From assembly GCA_030015575.1 (NCBI GenBank), contig JASDDO010000026.1, positions 27,172,079 through 27,236,078 on the forward strand: a DNA stretch of 64,000 nucleotides, given 5' to 3'. Both the position numbers and the translations under genes were made by a program. The notes below the pieces were generated by a model that worked only from the letters and a program-made list of their open reading frames with translations, was not told the origin of the DNA and did not search any database. Positions 1 through 11,715 of the stretch are shown here, in pieces. The first letter of the stretch is position 1; every line of letters starts with the position of its first letter. The DNA comes from Agapanthus africanus. Its lineage: Eukaryota; Streptophyta; Magnoliopsida; Asparagales; Amaryllidaceae.

Positions 1-1
1 G

Positions 2-1003
2 ATATTACGAAAACATCAGCTCTACGCCAAGTATAGCAAGTGTGAGTTTTGGATAGATCAATTCGGATTTCTCGGACACCAAAGACGGTGAAAGATATAC
101 GAAGTTTCTTGGGCTTGCCAGGATACTACCGACCATTCATCGAAGAATTCTCAAAATCGCAGCACCCCTGACCAAGCTCACATGTAAAGACGAAGCATTC
201 GTGTAGTCAGAAGCATGTGAAAAGGCTTTTGTAGAAATCAAGTCGAGATTAACCTCTGCACCTATTCTTGTAATACCGGATCAATCTGGAGGATTCGTTC
301 TGCATTGTGATGCGTCTGGTAAAGGATTAGGATGTGTTCTACACCAGCATGGAAAAGTTATGGCTTTTGCATCAAGGCAATTAAAAGTTCATGAACGCAA
401 CTATCCAACACATGATCTGGAGCTAGCAGCAGTAGTCTTCGCACTCAAGATTTGGCGCCACTATATTTTAAGAGAACGAGTGGATATATACACTAACCAC
501 AAAAGTCTGAAGTATGTATTTACTCGGAAGGAACTAAACATGCGGCAGAGAAGATGTCTAGAAATTATGGAGGACTTCAACATCAACCTACAGTATCATC
601 CTAGGAAGGTGATGTAGTTCCTGATGCACTTGTCACCAACCATTAGCAATGAACCTCACCGCTCGGTGGAAACTACAACAAGAACTGCATGGATTAAAGA
701 TCGAAGTAGCTATGCCAGATAACGCTTCATATTTGATAAACTTATAAGTCCGGTCTACTCTTGTAAATCAGATCAAAGCAGCTCAAGCAAATGATGCCAA
801 GCTACAAAATATCCGATAACAAGTAGAAAGTGGACTACGAACCGACTTCATCATCCACGAAGATGGATCCTTGCGATATAGAAGCCGTTTATGCGTACCA
901 GTCGCCTCTATTCGAGAAGAGTTGATGAAAGAAGCTCACAGCTCTCCGTATTCGGTACACCCCGGTAGTACGAAGATGTACAAGCATCTACGGCATAGGA
1001 GTA
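2..1003 (+). pseudogene. Decayed Ty3/gypsy pol fragment (RT tail, RNase H, integrase zinc finger)
   Basis: The first bases read as the end of a gypsy reverse transcriptase (LYAKYSKCEFW then FGFLGH). A thumb region broken by stops and frameshifts follows. A clean RNase H stretch lies at 360-617 ([20 protein letters not shown], then HKSLKYVF and NMRQRR). After more stops, 871-1000 reads as the start of an integrase zinc finger ([20 protein letters not shown]). The fragment closely resembles the intact pol at 15890-19255, so it belongs to the same chromovirus group. The integrase core is missing and an inverted LTR piece follows directly. It is a dead element open at the window's left edge. Confidence 0.9.
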
Positions 1004-1671
1004 GTATGGGGACTTCGTCTCTTACTAACTCCACTTGTACAACTTGGGACTTGGAAATTTTAAAGAGTTTTTGTAATGAAATTCTGAATGAGGAGAGGTG
1101 AAATATGGTGTGGTATTTATAGGGAAAATTAGGGTTTAGGGTAATGAAGAATAGAATTAAAATGTGCATTAAAATCTGGATTAATGCCCATTTTTAATTC
1201 TCTGGAAATGTGCAGAGAAAACAAACAGCATAGGAGTAGTGTGGGGAGTCCAAGGGTTCTGGGGTAAAAATTTGGGGAGCATCCCCTACGGGGGGCTCGG
1301 CGGTGCCAGTCCCAAGCCTATATCTCGCCGGCCAACTCAGTGAGGTGGGGTATGGGATTTGTGATACGTGTCCAAGGTTGCTTAAATAAAAATTTCCACA
1401 TGTTTGTTTAGTCTGTGACTTTTTATTTTACGTGTAGTGCACGTGTAAACCTTTGAATTTCTAAAAGATTAAAAAAATCAATTAAAAATATATGTGGCAT
1501 GGGAAATTCGATCACAGGGGCTACGTCACAGCAGTGCAAGGCTTTACCAATGAGCTACAAGTGCTTTCTTGTTGTTCAAAAGAAAATCAAATTTATAACT
1601 TGTGCTTAGGCTTAGGTGTTCCTTTCTTTATTTTTTGAAAAATTCTGTACAGAAAGTTTAGGGTTGTTACA
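1004..1671 (-). repeat. Truncated LTR in inverted orientation inside the gypsy remnant
   Basis: Read on the minus strand from 1671, this begins TGTAACAACCCTAAACTTTC and matches in order the left half of the LTR at 1904: the A/T-rich start, the tRNA-like box pair (1501-1565), and a TATAAATACCA promoter (minus strand, 1114-1121). It stops in the presumed R/U5 region near 1004. It replaces the integrase core of the host element. A short direct repeat (CATAGGAGTAGT plus TGGGGA) occurs at about 998 and 1230, near the left junction. Confidence 0.7.
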
Positions 1672-1673
1672 CA

Positions 1674-1851
1674 AACTGACCTAACCTGCAATCAACAACC
1701 GATTGAGATTCTGGACCGAAAAGTGAAGGCATTGCGAAACAAGAAAGTAAACTTGGTCCGAGAGATGTGGAGAAAGGATTCGCCAGAAGAATCAACTTGG
1801 GAAAGAGAAGAAGATATGCGTACACGATACCCTTACATTTTTGAAAATTAA
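1674..1851 (+). pseudogene. Gypsy pol C-terminus with chromodomain-like end
   Basis: One open stretch reads PIEILDRKVKALRNKKVNLV, then WRKDSPEESTWEREEDMR, ending in a TAA stop at 1849-1851. The same tail ends the intact pol at 15890 ([10 protein letters not shown]). It is the C-terminal chromodomain-type end of a chromovirus polyprotein. It sits about 50 bp upstream of the 3' LTR start, where such an end is expected. Confidence 0.8.
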
Positions 1852-1903
1852 TCCCTATGTAATTGTAAATTTCGAGGATGAAATTTTTATAAGGAGGGTA
1901 GAA

Positions 1904-4814
1904 TGTAACGACTCTGAAATCACTGTAAAGAAATTTCTTGTTATTTTACAGAAAAGGGTATTACAGCCTGTGTAAGAGTTAAAAGTTATTTTTGTTAAAT
2001 AAAAACAAGAAGCAACTTGTAGCTCACTGGTAAAGGCTCTGCGCTGCTGTGACATAGCCTGTGCGTTCGAATCCCATCATACTTAATTGTTTTTTAGATT
2101 TTTCTTTTTAATTTTTGGAAGCCCAAGAGTTGCACGTGCAATTCACGGAGAAATGAAAAGTTTTAGAAAAATTAAACATGCGCAATGAGGTGTACATACC
2201 CAACTTGACACGTAGCACAAATCTCGAGACAGATCGACAAGATCCGACCGCTCGTTTCCTTGATTTGGCCGGCCCCGATGGTCCAAAGTGCTCTAAATCA
2301 CCCCGTGCTTTGCACACTTATCCCTTCGACTCCCCTTAACTCCCCTGCACTGTTTGATTTTCCTGCAATCAAACAGAGACTCTTCAATTCACCATTTAAC
2401 ACCTTTTTAATGCATTTTAATCCATAATTTTAATTCTCAAACCTTAATTCTTCACTATAAATACCATCCCATGCCGTAGCTCTTCCCCATTCTGAAATTT
2501 CAAGCAAAAATTCTCTCAAACTCTCTAATTGCCAAGTGGAGTTAAGCCTCTCAAGAGGAGTAGCGAGCTAAACTTGACGACCGGAGCATCTCCGACGAAA
2601 TCACGACCCCGAGAGCTTCTTCAATCTCTTCTTAACCACCTAAAACCGTAAGTCCCTTCATTTCTATCCTTTTTCATCTCAAAATAACTTTTTAAAACAA
2701 ACCGACAAAAGAGAAGTTATCTCCGATATAAGTTTCTTTTTATATTTGTAATACATGTGTGATAAGAAAATTAAAGCAAACTAAAATGCTACATCAATCT
2801 TAACATAATTTCACATCATTTAGTTTTTAGTTTTAACAAAATTTCATAGGAAACAAATATATAACAAACATTTTCAGTAAAATACCATGAACTTTAGTAT
2901 AACACTTCTCGATAATTAGTTTAAATACCTTTAGAAAAACTTCACGGGATAACGGCATACCCCACACGCACACTATGGTTCCATAGCACGGTATTCTAGA
3001 ACTATAGATAATTTAAAGAAGAACTTTTTCATTAAAATACCATATCGTTTCAAAACGGGTTTCTTTAAATCGGTATTTCGAAATCCTTGGCAATTACGCC
3101 TCTACAACCCTCGTTAGGGAACCCGTAAATAGATGGTGCAGATTATCGCATATCTTGGTTTAGTAGAGAAAGATGCAGAACTTCTCACGGAGTATTCGGT
3201 CTCGAAAGGAATAAAAATACGGTTTTTAAGAAACGCGACTTTTCTAAACAAAATTAATTTTTGAAAAATTATATAAAAAATCATAAATCCGTATTTTTAA
3301 TAAACATAAATTAAGATACTATATTTTTAAAAAGAAAGATTAAAAATTGTTAATAAATATCACCAAGTTTTCAAAAGTAGTAGTTTTCATAAAAATACCA
3401 CAAACTTTCAAAAGGCTAGATTTTATCACCAAAACACCACAACAATTAAAATACATGTTCATGAAAACCCTAAATACTATAAATCACCCTCGAGGTTTAT
3501 TTTTTAACAATATTAATATATATTTTTCATAAAACCCTCTCGAGATATGCAAAAAATATTTTAAGTATTCTAGATTAATATAGATTTAAGCGGTATCAAT
3601 TCTCTTGAGCCCGAGGGAACCGGAGAAAGTGAATGCTTGCCTATTCAGGTTAGACAACTTAACGGAGTTATCAATGACAATTGTCTTAAAAAAGGACACA
3701 AATTCTGTCGTCCATGTGCGGCAGTTGCCGATTTCTCCCGAACATAAGATTTTTAACAATTTACATCAATTCACATGAAAAGACATGAACTCGAATCCAA
3801 ACTCGAACCTAAACTTGAACTCATAGTCGAACACAAACTCGAACTCTAACCTAACTCAAATCTAAACTCGAATATGAACTCTAACTCAACTACTCAAACC
3901 AACTTGACTCGAACCAAGATTGTAATTGTCATAACTCGCATATTACTCGTCTCACTCGAATATATTCTACACATTTTGGAATCTATGGTTTCGATCAAGA
4001 CATGTTAATCAATCAATCAAATCAATTAAGTATATTAACCAGTTATATATATTATACTCGAGGTGTTTTGGATAGTTTCTTGTGTGAATCCAACGGAGCT
4101 TCAGAAGTCTCGTATTAACCACTTTTTTTTATTTTACTCGAATATCAGTCGGGTTGACTCATCCACAGCCTAGAGCCCCAATGCGAACACATGAAACGGG
4201 CCTGTATTTCCTTACTCCTAAGGGGCCACTCTTAAGCTTGTGAATACTTCTACGGCTGAGTTGACATTCACACTTAGAACTTAACGTTAACATAGTAACT
4301 ATATAGATACCTATAGAATATATTTACCCATGATCATATACTCTTAATTGTTATATATATTCTACACTTGCTATTTTCTTTACTCTTACCTATCTTTAGG
4401 ACTTACCGAGTGCTAGTTCGCTGAGGCCATTCCACCCACTTTTCTTCTCTTGGAATGTTCATCAAATACGGTTGAGACGGAGGAGGTTGAAGCCACAGAG
4501 GAGGACTACAACCAGATCTCTATTCAGGGCTAGCTCGGCTTCTTTTTTTTCTTCAGTTTATGTATGCCACATGTTTAAGCATTTTCTTTATTGTATTTAC
4601 TTTCCAGCATAAATTCTTGTATTTGTAAATATTAGAAGTTGAATATAAATAAAGATGTTTGTTGAAAATTTTTACAGTCTTAATTTATTCTTGCATTATG
4701 TATTATTGTTTCAATACGCTTAGTATATTTATTTTGGGAATGACCTTCTTTGGATAAATATGCCGCGAGCTTGCCACGTCACCGTTTCCGTCTATTGGGA
4801 AGCGGGGTGTGACA
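1904..4814 (+). repeat. 3' LTR (2.9 kb) of a chromovirus-like gypsy element
   Basis: The LTR starts TGTAACGACTC right after a purine-rich tract (AAGGAGGGTAGAA) and ends GGGAAGCGGGGTGTGACA. The LTR at 13040, read on its coding strand, has a near-identical end. A TATA box (TATAAATA, 2456-2463) marks the likely promoter. A run of imperfect AACTCGAA-like repeats lies at 3784-3905. The flank after 4814 begins CTTGA and runs into copia-like DNA, so the element seems to have inserted there. The left LTR is outside the window. Confidence 0.8.
2010..2076 (+). promoter_or_regulatory. tRNA-like Pol III box A/box B pair inside the LTR
   Basis: TAGCTCACTGG fits the box A consensus with one mismatch, and GCGTTCGAATCC about 40 nt later fits box B with one mismatch. 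A diverged copy lies inverted at 1501-1565 in the LTR fragment. The sequence does not fold as a complete tRNA, so it is called a tRNA-derived promoter-like module and not a tRNA gene. Activity is unknown. Confidence 0.5.
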
Positions 4815-6720
4815 CTTGATTACCGGGATTATGATAGGGATCATATTAGTGGGGCCTAGTAGTCTATATGCACATCCTTAAATGTCCCTAGTCATAGTAG
4901 TATCGACACTAGGCATCGGTATTCCAGTTTAGACTAGTGTATATGTTTCATGACCATGTACGGGGCAGTGGTCGATCCTATGGACATTGTTATTTAACAT
5001 CAATGATTGTATACAGGTGTTCATTAGAGAATGAGTTACACTGGAAGAACTCATCTGAGAACTCCTGAGTGGTATTATATCTATCATCAGAAAGCAGTTC
5101 TCATGTGACATGAGTACAGCGCAGTCTGTAGACCTGAGATCGTCATAGTGTCTTGTATGTGTTCCTACTGTACTTAGATTACTCCCTACCACGGCTCTAC
5201 TGAGTCGTGCAAACAGGTTTTAGTTGGGTGCAGTCCCAAGCACATGGTGACATTGAACGATCAAAGGGATTTTATCTCTCCCGTTATAGGGAGTCAAGGT
5301 CGTTATGTGCCTGATCAACTGTAACTATAAGTCCATGGCCAGGGCGAATGAGATAAACTGATAAGTGTTATCAGTTATATCTATTATGGTTACAGGTTAT
5401 AAATTAGCACGACTTATCAGGTTATTGGGGGTCTGAAGGATACCACCCTACAGACTTGATATGCGACACTCTCAGACGAAGACACCGGACAGTATAGAGA
5501 CTGTCACTTTTAGGCTCTGTTGGATTTCGGACGAGCTAGCCTGTTGATCTTCCTATTTGTTTAATACTTGGGTAGTTGTTACTGTTAATTATATGTATGC
5601 CCTAGAGGCCATTAATGTACATGTGATGTATATTGTAGTGGATGTTTGGACATATATAGGGAGGACTTTCTTGCTCGACATGATAGTATGCTATCTGGTT
5701 GCTCTTTATTTTAACATGTGCACTTATTGTCTCTCTATTACATGTTGATAAAGCCTTTAGGATGAGAACTTGACTACCAGAATTATGACACGGATCATAC
5801 TAGTGGGGCGGAGGTAGTCGCTAAGTGCATCCTTCAAATGTTCCTAGTCGTGGGAGTATCGAGACAAGGCATCGATACTCCAGAGTAGACTAGCGTATAC
5901 GTTTCTTGACCCATATGATGGGCGATGGATGATCTCATATCCATTGGTGTTTGACATCAGAGAAGGTATACGGGTGCTCAATGGAGACTGGGCACACTGG
6001 ACGGACTCGCCGAGAACTCCTAGATGGTATTATACCTATCGTCAGATAGCAATTCTCTGGTGACACTGGTACAGGTTAGTCTGTCGACCCGAGATCGTCA
6101 TAGAGTCTTGTGTGATTCCCACCGTGTTTTGATTTCCACCATACCACGGTCAAGAGATCATGAAAAAAGGTGGTTTTTGGGTATATTCCCAAGTCATATG
6201 GAGGCAATGAGCGATAGGAGGGTATTTCGTCTCTCCCGGTATTGGGAGTTGATGTTGCGCTATGCTCGATTGGCCATAACAGGAAATCCCTGGCCATGGT
6301 TGCTAAGATCTACTGGTAAGTGTTATCAGTAGTTTCTCGAACCGTTATGGACCTTGCATCGGCATAACTTATCAGGCTATTGAGGTCTGACGTTATACCA
6401 CCCCCAGGCTGTGATATGCGACATATCTGACGAAGAGATCGGACTGTACGGTAGTGTTACTGATTGGATTCGCAGGAGTATGAGTAGGCTTGCTTGTTGA
6501 TCTTCTGATCTCTCAATACCCGGGTGGCTGTTACGTTTATCAGACCGCTTGCGGCTTGTGGGTGTTTGATATAATCATCACCTACTGCCGGCGTATTGAC
6601 GAGTCTTTAGAGTCCTACACAGAGGTTTCCTGGTTCATGCGAAACGAAGTAGGAGCACATATGTGATATGTGCGGGACCGAGATTAATACGAGTATGTGA
6701 TACCGTATTCTATTCTCACG
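4815..6720. repeat. Diverged direct duplication, two ~950-bp units
   Basis: The unit at 4816 (CTTGATTACCGGGATTATGA) is matched in order by the unit at 5768 (CTTGACTACCAGAATTATGA). The match continues through GAGATCGTCATAG, the start of the downstream palindromic region and GATATGCGACA. The offset is about 952 bp. Copies differ by many substitutions, so the duplication is old. It lies just upstream of, or within, a copia LTR. A smaller ~70-bp duplication follows at about 6735-6865. Confidence 0.75.
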
Positions 6721-7730
6721 ATATATGATATCGATCGGTTATATGTGATATAACTGGATTATCAGATCAAGTGTTGATTCGATAAGTTGTTACATTTGAT
6801 ATTAGTCGGTTGTATGTGATATAGCCGGATTATTAAATCAAGTGTTGATTTGATAATTTAATGTATATTTGCTCACTAAGTATTCTTTTTCTCACTTATG
6901 TGCATATAGTATATATGTGATATATATTAATGTACATTTTCTTTGTGTCATGCTTGATGCCACATGCTATATGGGTGTATGAGACTTACACCATGCTTGA
7001 TATAATATAGGGTTTATATTTATATAAGTAATTCAAAAATGGATGGATATTTGGCATGGCTACAAGCTTGTAAAAGCTTGTAGAAATATTGGCCAAGTCC
7101 ACCATTTTTGTTTCACTTGTAGATATTTATTAAACCAACCATTATACTAACCATAGTCAAGTCTCTACAAGGGTTAATGTATGACACTAACTCATCCATG
7201 GTTCATATTCTCACATCATGAGTTTCATTTGTTCATCACTCCATCTTCTTCTTCCTCATGAAAAGCTTGCTAGCTTTTTCTGAGATGAGAAAATATTTTA
7301 AAAAAAATAAAACTAAAAAGATCCAATTTCCTATTTCATCATCCTCTACTATTAGCCATTTAGTTTAGGGTGTTTGCTTCACTAAACCTTATTTAGTGAA
7401 GAGGTAGCATGAGCTTGAATCTCCTCGACGTAGATCATCTTCGGCCTCAAAGACTTAGAGCAAGTTTGCATCTTTCACCTTGTGGAGCCTCTTAAGAGTT
7501 CGGGAGATCATTACTCGCAGCGAAGGGACTTCTACATGAAGCATTTGAAGTGAAGGACCAGTCTATAAAGGTTGTATTCCGCATTCACTTAGTTGTAAAG
7601 TTGTTTACATATCGTTTTGTCTAAATCTCTAGTTAAGTTTCTAAGGCTAGGGTTCTTAGAACGGCAAAAATTTGAAAACGGCATGGACGATACCTCCCGA
7701 AACCTTGTTGTCGCGCTAGATTACCCTACA
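5743..7730 (+). repeat. Copia-type LTR; right end defined, left end uncertain
   Basis: The right end is set by ...TTACCCTACA at 7730 followed by a tRNA-Met-type primer binding site. A possible left end is TGTTGATAAAGCC at 5743, but the matching LTR is not in the window, so the start is a guess. The 6900-7730 part has no ORF of note. It carries A/T-rich DNA and a 5' untranslated-like stretch before the primer site. Confidence 0.45.
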
Positions 7731-7731
7731 G

Positions 7732-7744
7732 TGGTATCAGAGCC
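7732..7744 (+). other. Primer binding site (initiator tRNA-Met type)
   Basis: TGGTATCAGAGCC is the usual site, complementary to the 3' end of initiator tRNA-Met, used by plant copia elements to start minus-strand synthesis. It follows the LTR end after one base. Confidence 0.85.
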
Positions 7745-8607
7745 AAGTTAGAGATTTAAATGATGTTTGTTAGATTACGAAACCGAAACAGCTCCGAAAC
7801 TTGAAACACCTTGACTTAGTTTCTGTCGATTTTTATTTGGTCTCTAAAATTTTTTTAGCAACTGCAGAATGTTGTATGAGATGCAAGATGAACACAGTAG
7901 AAAATTGAACCCCTTTCCTCGGATTTTGGCAGGCCAGAGAGCAATGAAAAATGGTGTGCTCGGTTTAGTGAGGGGGTCCAGGGTTGAATTTTGTAGTGTG
8001 TTCCAGTTTCTGGGTTTTGGTGTTTCAGATATTGCTAGTTTTTGCTAAATTTGCATGTGATGTTAACTTTCTGCAAAGGAAATTCGGAGTGTTTCGTAAT
8101 CGTAATTTTGACATCTTTTCGGGTTATTTAGACGATGTTAAAAAGTTCGAACGGATATCAATAACCCAATTTTTCCCCGCTGGAAATTTTCCAAGAGTTG
8201 GTATTTTTTTCGAGTTTAAAATCTTCAGAAAATCATGCAAGCGATTATGTGGACCCTCTAGAAGAACGATACCCAAACTCGACTTTTTGGATCGCGGAAC
8301 TGCGGTCAAACCCTAGGGTTTACGGCAGTTCCGTGGCGACATGAGTGAGGCATGGGTCGGCCCTTCTACGGATGGTTCATAGGAGCTGTGGCATGTTCTG
8401 GGTACTTTTTGAACTCCGCTCAAGTGTTGAGCTCTTTGGGAAAGTTTGAGTGTTTGTTTATTCGATCGAAAAGTTTAATATCGTCTAGCTATCTGTGATT
8501 GTGATACAATATTTGGAATCCACAAAAATAGTTATGAGATAACTAGTTTGAATTTTATAAATCTAGCAGTTTAGTCTCATTTGATCGGTTGCCACGGAAT
8601 TTTGATA
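7745..8607 (+). other. Untranslated leader of the copia element; no gene seen
   Basis: No supported coding frame is present. The stretch between the primer site and the RNase H remnant reads like the leader of a long-LTR copia element, with no gag start recognised. gag, protease, integrase and most of RT are missing, so the two ends of the mosaic probably come from different elements or a large deletion. Confidence 0.5.
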
Positions 8608-8804
8608 TGGAAGGTCAGATTTTTCATAGTCAAACCAAGCATATAGAGGTTCGTTAGCATAAGATTCGAAAGTGGAGAACACGCAAGCAGGTGGAGTTGA
8701 TCAAGATCAGCACCAAAGAAAATCTGGCAGATATAATGACTAAGACGGTTCCCATAGCGAAGTTTAAGGAAGTCTTGACCTTCGCACAGATTCTTCGTCA
8801 TTAA
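8608..8804 (+). pseudogene. Copia polyprotein C-terminus (RNase H end)
   Basis: The frame reads FHSQTKHIEV, then a disrupted stretch, then ELIKISTKENLADIMTKTVP and a TAA stop at 8802-8804. TKHIEV and LADIMTK are hallmark motifs of the copia RNase H tail. A stop and frame change lie between the two motifs. The 3' LTR starts 137 bp downstream, as expected. Confidence 0.85.
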
Positions 8805-8941
8805 GGCGAAGGGTGGCCCCGAGGGAGGAGGCCGCGTATGGAAGAGAAAATGTATTTTAGATAGAGGATGTTGAAGATGTGTGAAGGCTTATGCAAACAA
8901 TTTCAAGGTTCGACGTGTTGAATGCATACCAAGATGGAGAT

Positions 8942-9395
8942 TGTTGAGACTTGTCATGCATTCAAATGTTTTAAGAGAGAAAGTTACGGATTTAGATTTA
9001 GATTTAGATTAGATCTGAATTTAAATTGTTAGTTGCAAAAGATAAATTAGGAATCATTTTAAAATTTAGTAGTGATTTGATAAAATCTTATTTAATTTAA
9101 ATGGATTCCTAATTGGATTAAGATTAGGAAAAATCTTAATAAGGTTAAAACGTTTTCATCTATTTATGGGACGTAATAGAGAGGGTTAGTACGAGAACTT
9201 CAAAAGTTGTAAATCTCTTCCTTTCTCAAATTAATAAAATTCTTTCTCTTTTTGTGGACTGGGCGATTTCGCTAAATCACGTAAGTCATTGTGTTTGATT
9301 TAGTTTTTGGTGTGATTTTATTTATCATCAAGGAGGAATTTTAATTGTTGCTATACTTCTGCAAAGTTGCGCATATTGAAGGAGAATTCCTAACA
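8942..9395 (+). repeat. 3' LTR (454 bp) of a copia element
   Basis: The LTR starts TGTTGAGACTTG after a purine tract (AAGATGGAGA) and ends GAATTCCTAACA. No primer site follows, so this is the 3' LTR and the following DNA is its insertion target. That target is the glycine-rich protein gene fragment. The LTR differs from the one ending at 7730, so two copia families meet here. Confidence 0.85.
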
Positions 9396-9397
9396 AT

Positions 9398-9597
9398 GGG
9401 CACGAGTTCGGATTTGGCTCTGGCATGGGAAAGGGATTTGGTGAAGGTATGGGCACGGCTCCAGCTCCGGCTCAGGTAATGGATACAGTGAAGGATATGG
9501 GAGAGGGTATGGTTCCAGGTCTGGCTCAGGCAATGGGTATGGCGAAGGATATGGACATGAGTACGGGTCTGGATTCGGTAACGATGGTAGGCACTAA
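9398..9597 (+). pseudogene. 3' end of a glycine/tyrosine-rich protein gene, cut by a copia LTR
   Basis: Reading on from the LTR boundary gives GHEFGFGSGMGKGFGEG. After a single-base frame change near 9446-9450 it gives GHGSSSGSGNGYSEGYGRGY and ends GSGFGNDGRH with a TAA stop at 9595-9597. The repeated GYGEGYG/GSGSG composition is that of plant glycine-rich proteins. The 5' part is absent because the copia LTR ends at 9395. AATAAA at 9680-9685 and A/T-rich DNA beyond look like the 3' UTR. The frame change could be a real one-base deletion or a sequencing error. No family member is named. Confidence 0.7.
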
Positions 9598-10444
9598 TGG
9601 CTCTTGTGGTGCATGTGGATGCATTTCTATCCTTGATCACTATTCTCCCAAGTATCAAAGTGGTCGGTCTTTGTAGTTGAATAAATTGGGAACTTGTTGT
9701 CCCTAGGGTTTCCTTTCTTTCTTTTTTATTCCTTCGTTTTTTCTTAATTTCGTTTCATGCTTTTATTTGCAAATAAATGCATGAGACTTAAGGTTGATGT
9801 AATTCATGCTGCATTGTGCATTAATTATGTTGCATGCATGTATTTTTTTTTCACTGCTCGTGTTACTTGCAAAACTTGTGTTAAGCATCTATCCATCAAG
9901 TACGAAATTCTAATAAAAATCATCTTTTTTGAAGTTTGGAGGCTAAACTCATGGAAAATTGTTGCGATAATCTTTAGGCAACAAAAATAGAAATTTCAAA
10001 CCGTCATTTCAAAAGCTCCAAAGTTCATTTTTTAAACAAAAAAAAGGGCCTGTAAATTGCTCCCCGTAAATTCCTCTATCTGAATAGAGACCAAACAGGC
10101 CAGTTCCGAGATGTGTCAGCAGGACCCGGCTCTCCTGTTTTACCTGCGTTTCAGAGAAGGATTTATAAGGGCAGTAAGCAGATCCTTTAACCTCTTTTCA
10201 AACTATAAAAAGATTGGAGTTTTCAAAAAGTTTTAAAGCACTCTTTCTTTCTTGAACCTTGTTGTTAAACGAAATCTTCGTTTCAAGACTCTGTACTAAA
10301 ACTTTTCGAAACCCCCATTTTATGAAAACCATGGTTCGCATACAGTAGTTTCATGTTAACTGAAACAAACTAAGCAAAACTCTTGTTGTCAAACAATTCC
10401 TCAGCATGAAGTTCTGTAAGATGTCTCGCACACTATATTCTCAA
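9598..10444. other. 3' flank of the glycine-rich gene and intergenic DNA
   Basis: This A/T-rich host DNA holds no supported gene. A TATAAAA box occurs at 10204-10210. If the MULE nest were absent, this stretch would sit directly upstream of COX6B, so it may be that gene's displaced distal promoter (inference). The last nine bases, TATTCTCAA at 10436-10444, are the left target-site duplication of the MULE. Confidence 0.55.
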
Positions 10445-10555
10445 GGGTAAGTTGTCAAAAAGCCTCCGATCCATTTCAAACTTGGTGAAAACCCCCGGGC
10501 CTTTTGCTCTTATTTAAAAACTCTTGCTCAATTAAAACCCCATTTATACGGGTTG

Positions 10556-11333
10556 TGACGCGACCTGGATCGCACCAAGATGTTACTGTCCGTTGATCTG
10601 CTGATGGTGGCGATGGATGACTAAGATTGGATCTGGAGGCCGTCGCTCCTGAAGCGTGTGGATCTCAATAGGTTTGAGGTTATGGTTGCCGAGCTACCTG
10701 CAAGGAAGTCCCGGGGTGGTTGTACCACCGAGGACCCTCCGACGGTCAAGTTAGACTAGAGATCCGAGCAGAGTAACGGCTTAGTGGAGTAAAAATGGCT
10801 TACTTGAACCGTCTGAAGAAGAGGTTTATATAGCGGTGGCAGCAGGCAGGGTAGGCACGAGAATCACGCCGGCAGTTACACTCCCGACGTCACGCCCGCG
10901 TGATGAGCGGGATCTCCCATTAATGGCGAGACAGGCTCGTTAATGTGGGATCGTGATGGCGTGGAATGTGGGATGTGGCCGGCGGATATCTCGCGCATGG
11001 CGAGATTCGCGGGATAACGAGATTCGCGGGATGGCGGTTGCGCCTGTGAGCGGTGCCGTTGGTCGGTCGATGAGACAGAGGAAGATGACCTCGGCGGGAG
11101 AGCTCGCGGACGAGCGGGAGATCCGAGGTATCTTGGTTCTGTGGTAGCCTGGAGACGAGCTGGTAGGCCTAGGAGACCAATTGTGCAGGGGCTCGGAGGT
11201 GAGCCAGCGTTTGCTTGTAGGACGGGCACAGGAGTGGTCCGATCGGCCACTGTAAGTCCTTTTTTATGAGCCCTGGGACACGTCATCTGCCACGTGTCAT
11301 GATCTGGGAGATCACCGATATCGAGCATCATCA
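10556..11333 (-). repeat. 3' LTR of the gag-only Tat element
   Basis: On the minus strand it starts TGATGATGCTCGATATCG and ends CCAGGTCGCGTCA. It aligns throughout with 26844-27604 apart from point changes and a short duplicated segment near 11010-11030. A minus-strand TATA box lies at 10825-10832. The adjoining purine tract on the minus strand (11334-11353) is the expected polypurine tract. Confidence 0.9.
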
Positions 11334-11707
11334 TTAGCCTCCCACTCTCGTCCCAACCAGCGGACGGGTCGGGTCGAGAGTGGTCTGCCGGCTCACCCGA
11401 GGTGAGCTTCCTTTCGAAGATATCGTCAGGCGTGCTCCCGAGTAATCTGTTGTATTTTCCGGATGATGTCAGCGAATCAGGAAGAGATCTCTGCATTAAA
11501 AAGGGTGCGCCGGATCGCGCGTACTTTTGCTGAAGCGACAGACCACATACCGGGTGCTGGTTGGCTGACGCGACAGACCGCAGACCTCTGGCGTCTGATG
11601 GGATCCGGCCAATGTGCGTGCGACGGGTGGAGCGATCGTGGTTGTCGAATGCGAAGAGTTGTTTTGGCGAGAGTCGACTGTCGCCGTGGAATGAGAACGC
11701 TGGTGGC

Positions 11708-11715
11708 CATAAATA
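11708..11715 (+). promoter_or_regulatory. TATA-like box for the long antisense gene
   Basis: CATAAATA lies about 260 bp upstream of the first ATG of the antisense coding region. It is followed by a C/T-rich stretch (CTCTCTTCATATTTCCCTC) that looks like a plant transcription start region. It drives the plus strand, opposite to gag. Confidence 0.45.

Noticed and set aside
2010..2076. A genuine tRNA gene
   Set aside because: Box-like words are present but acceptor and anticodon stems do not form, and the sequence lies in an LTR with a second diverged copy.
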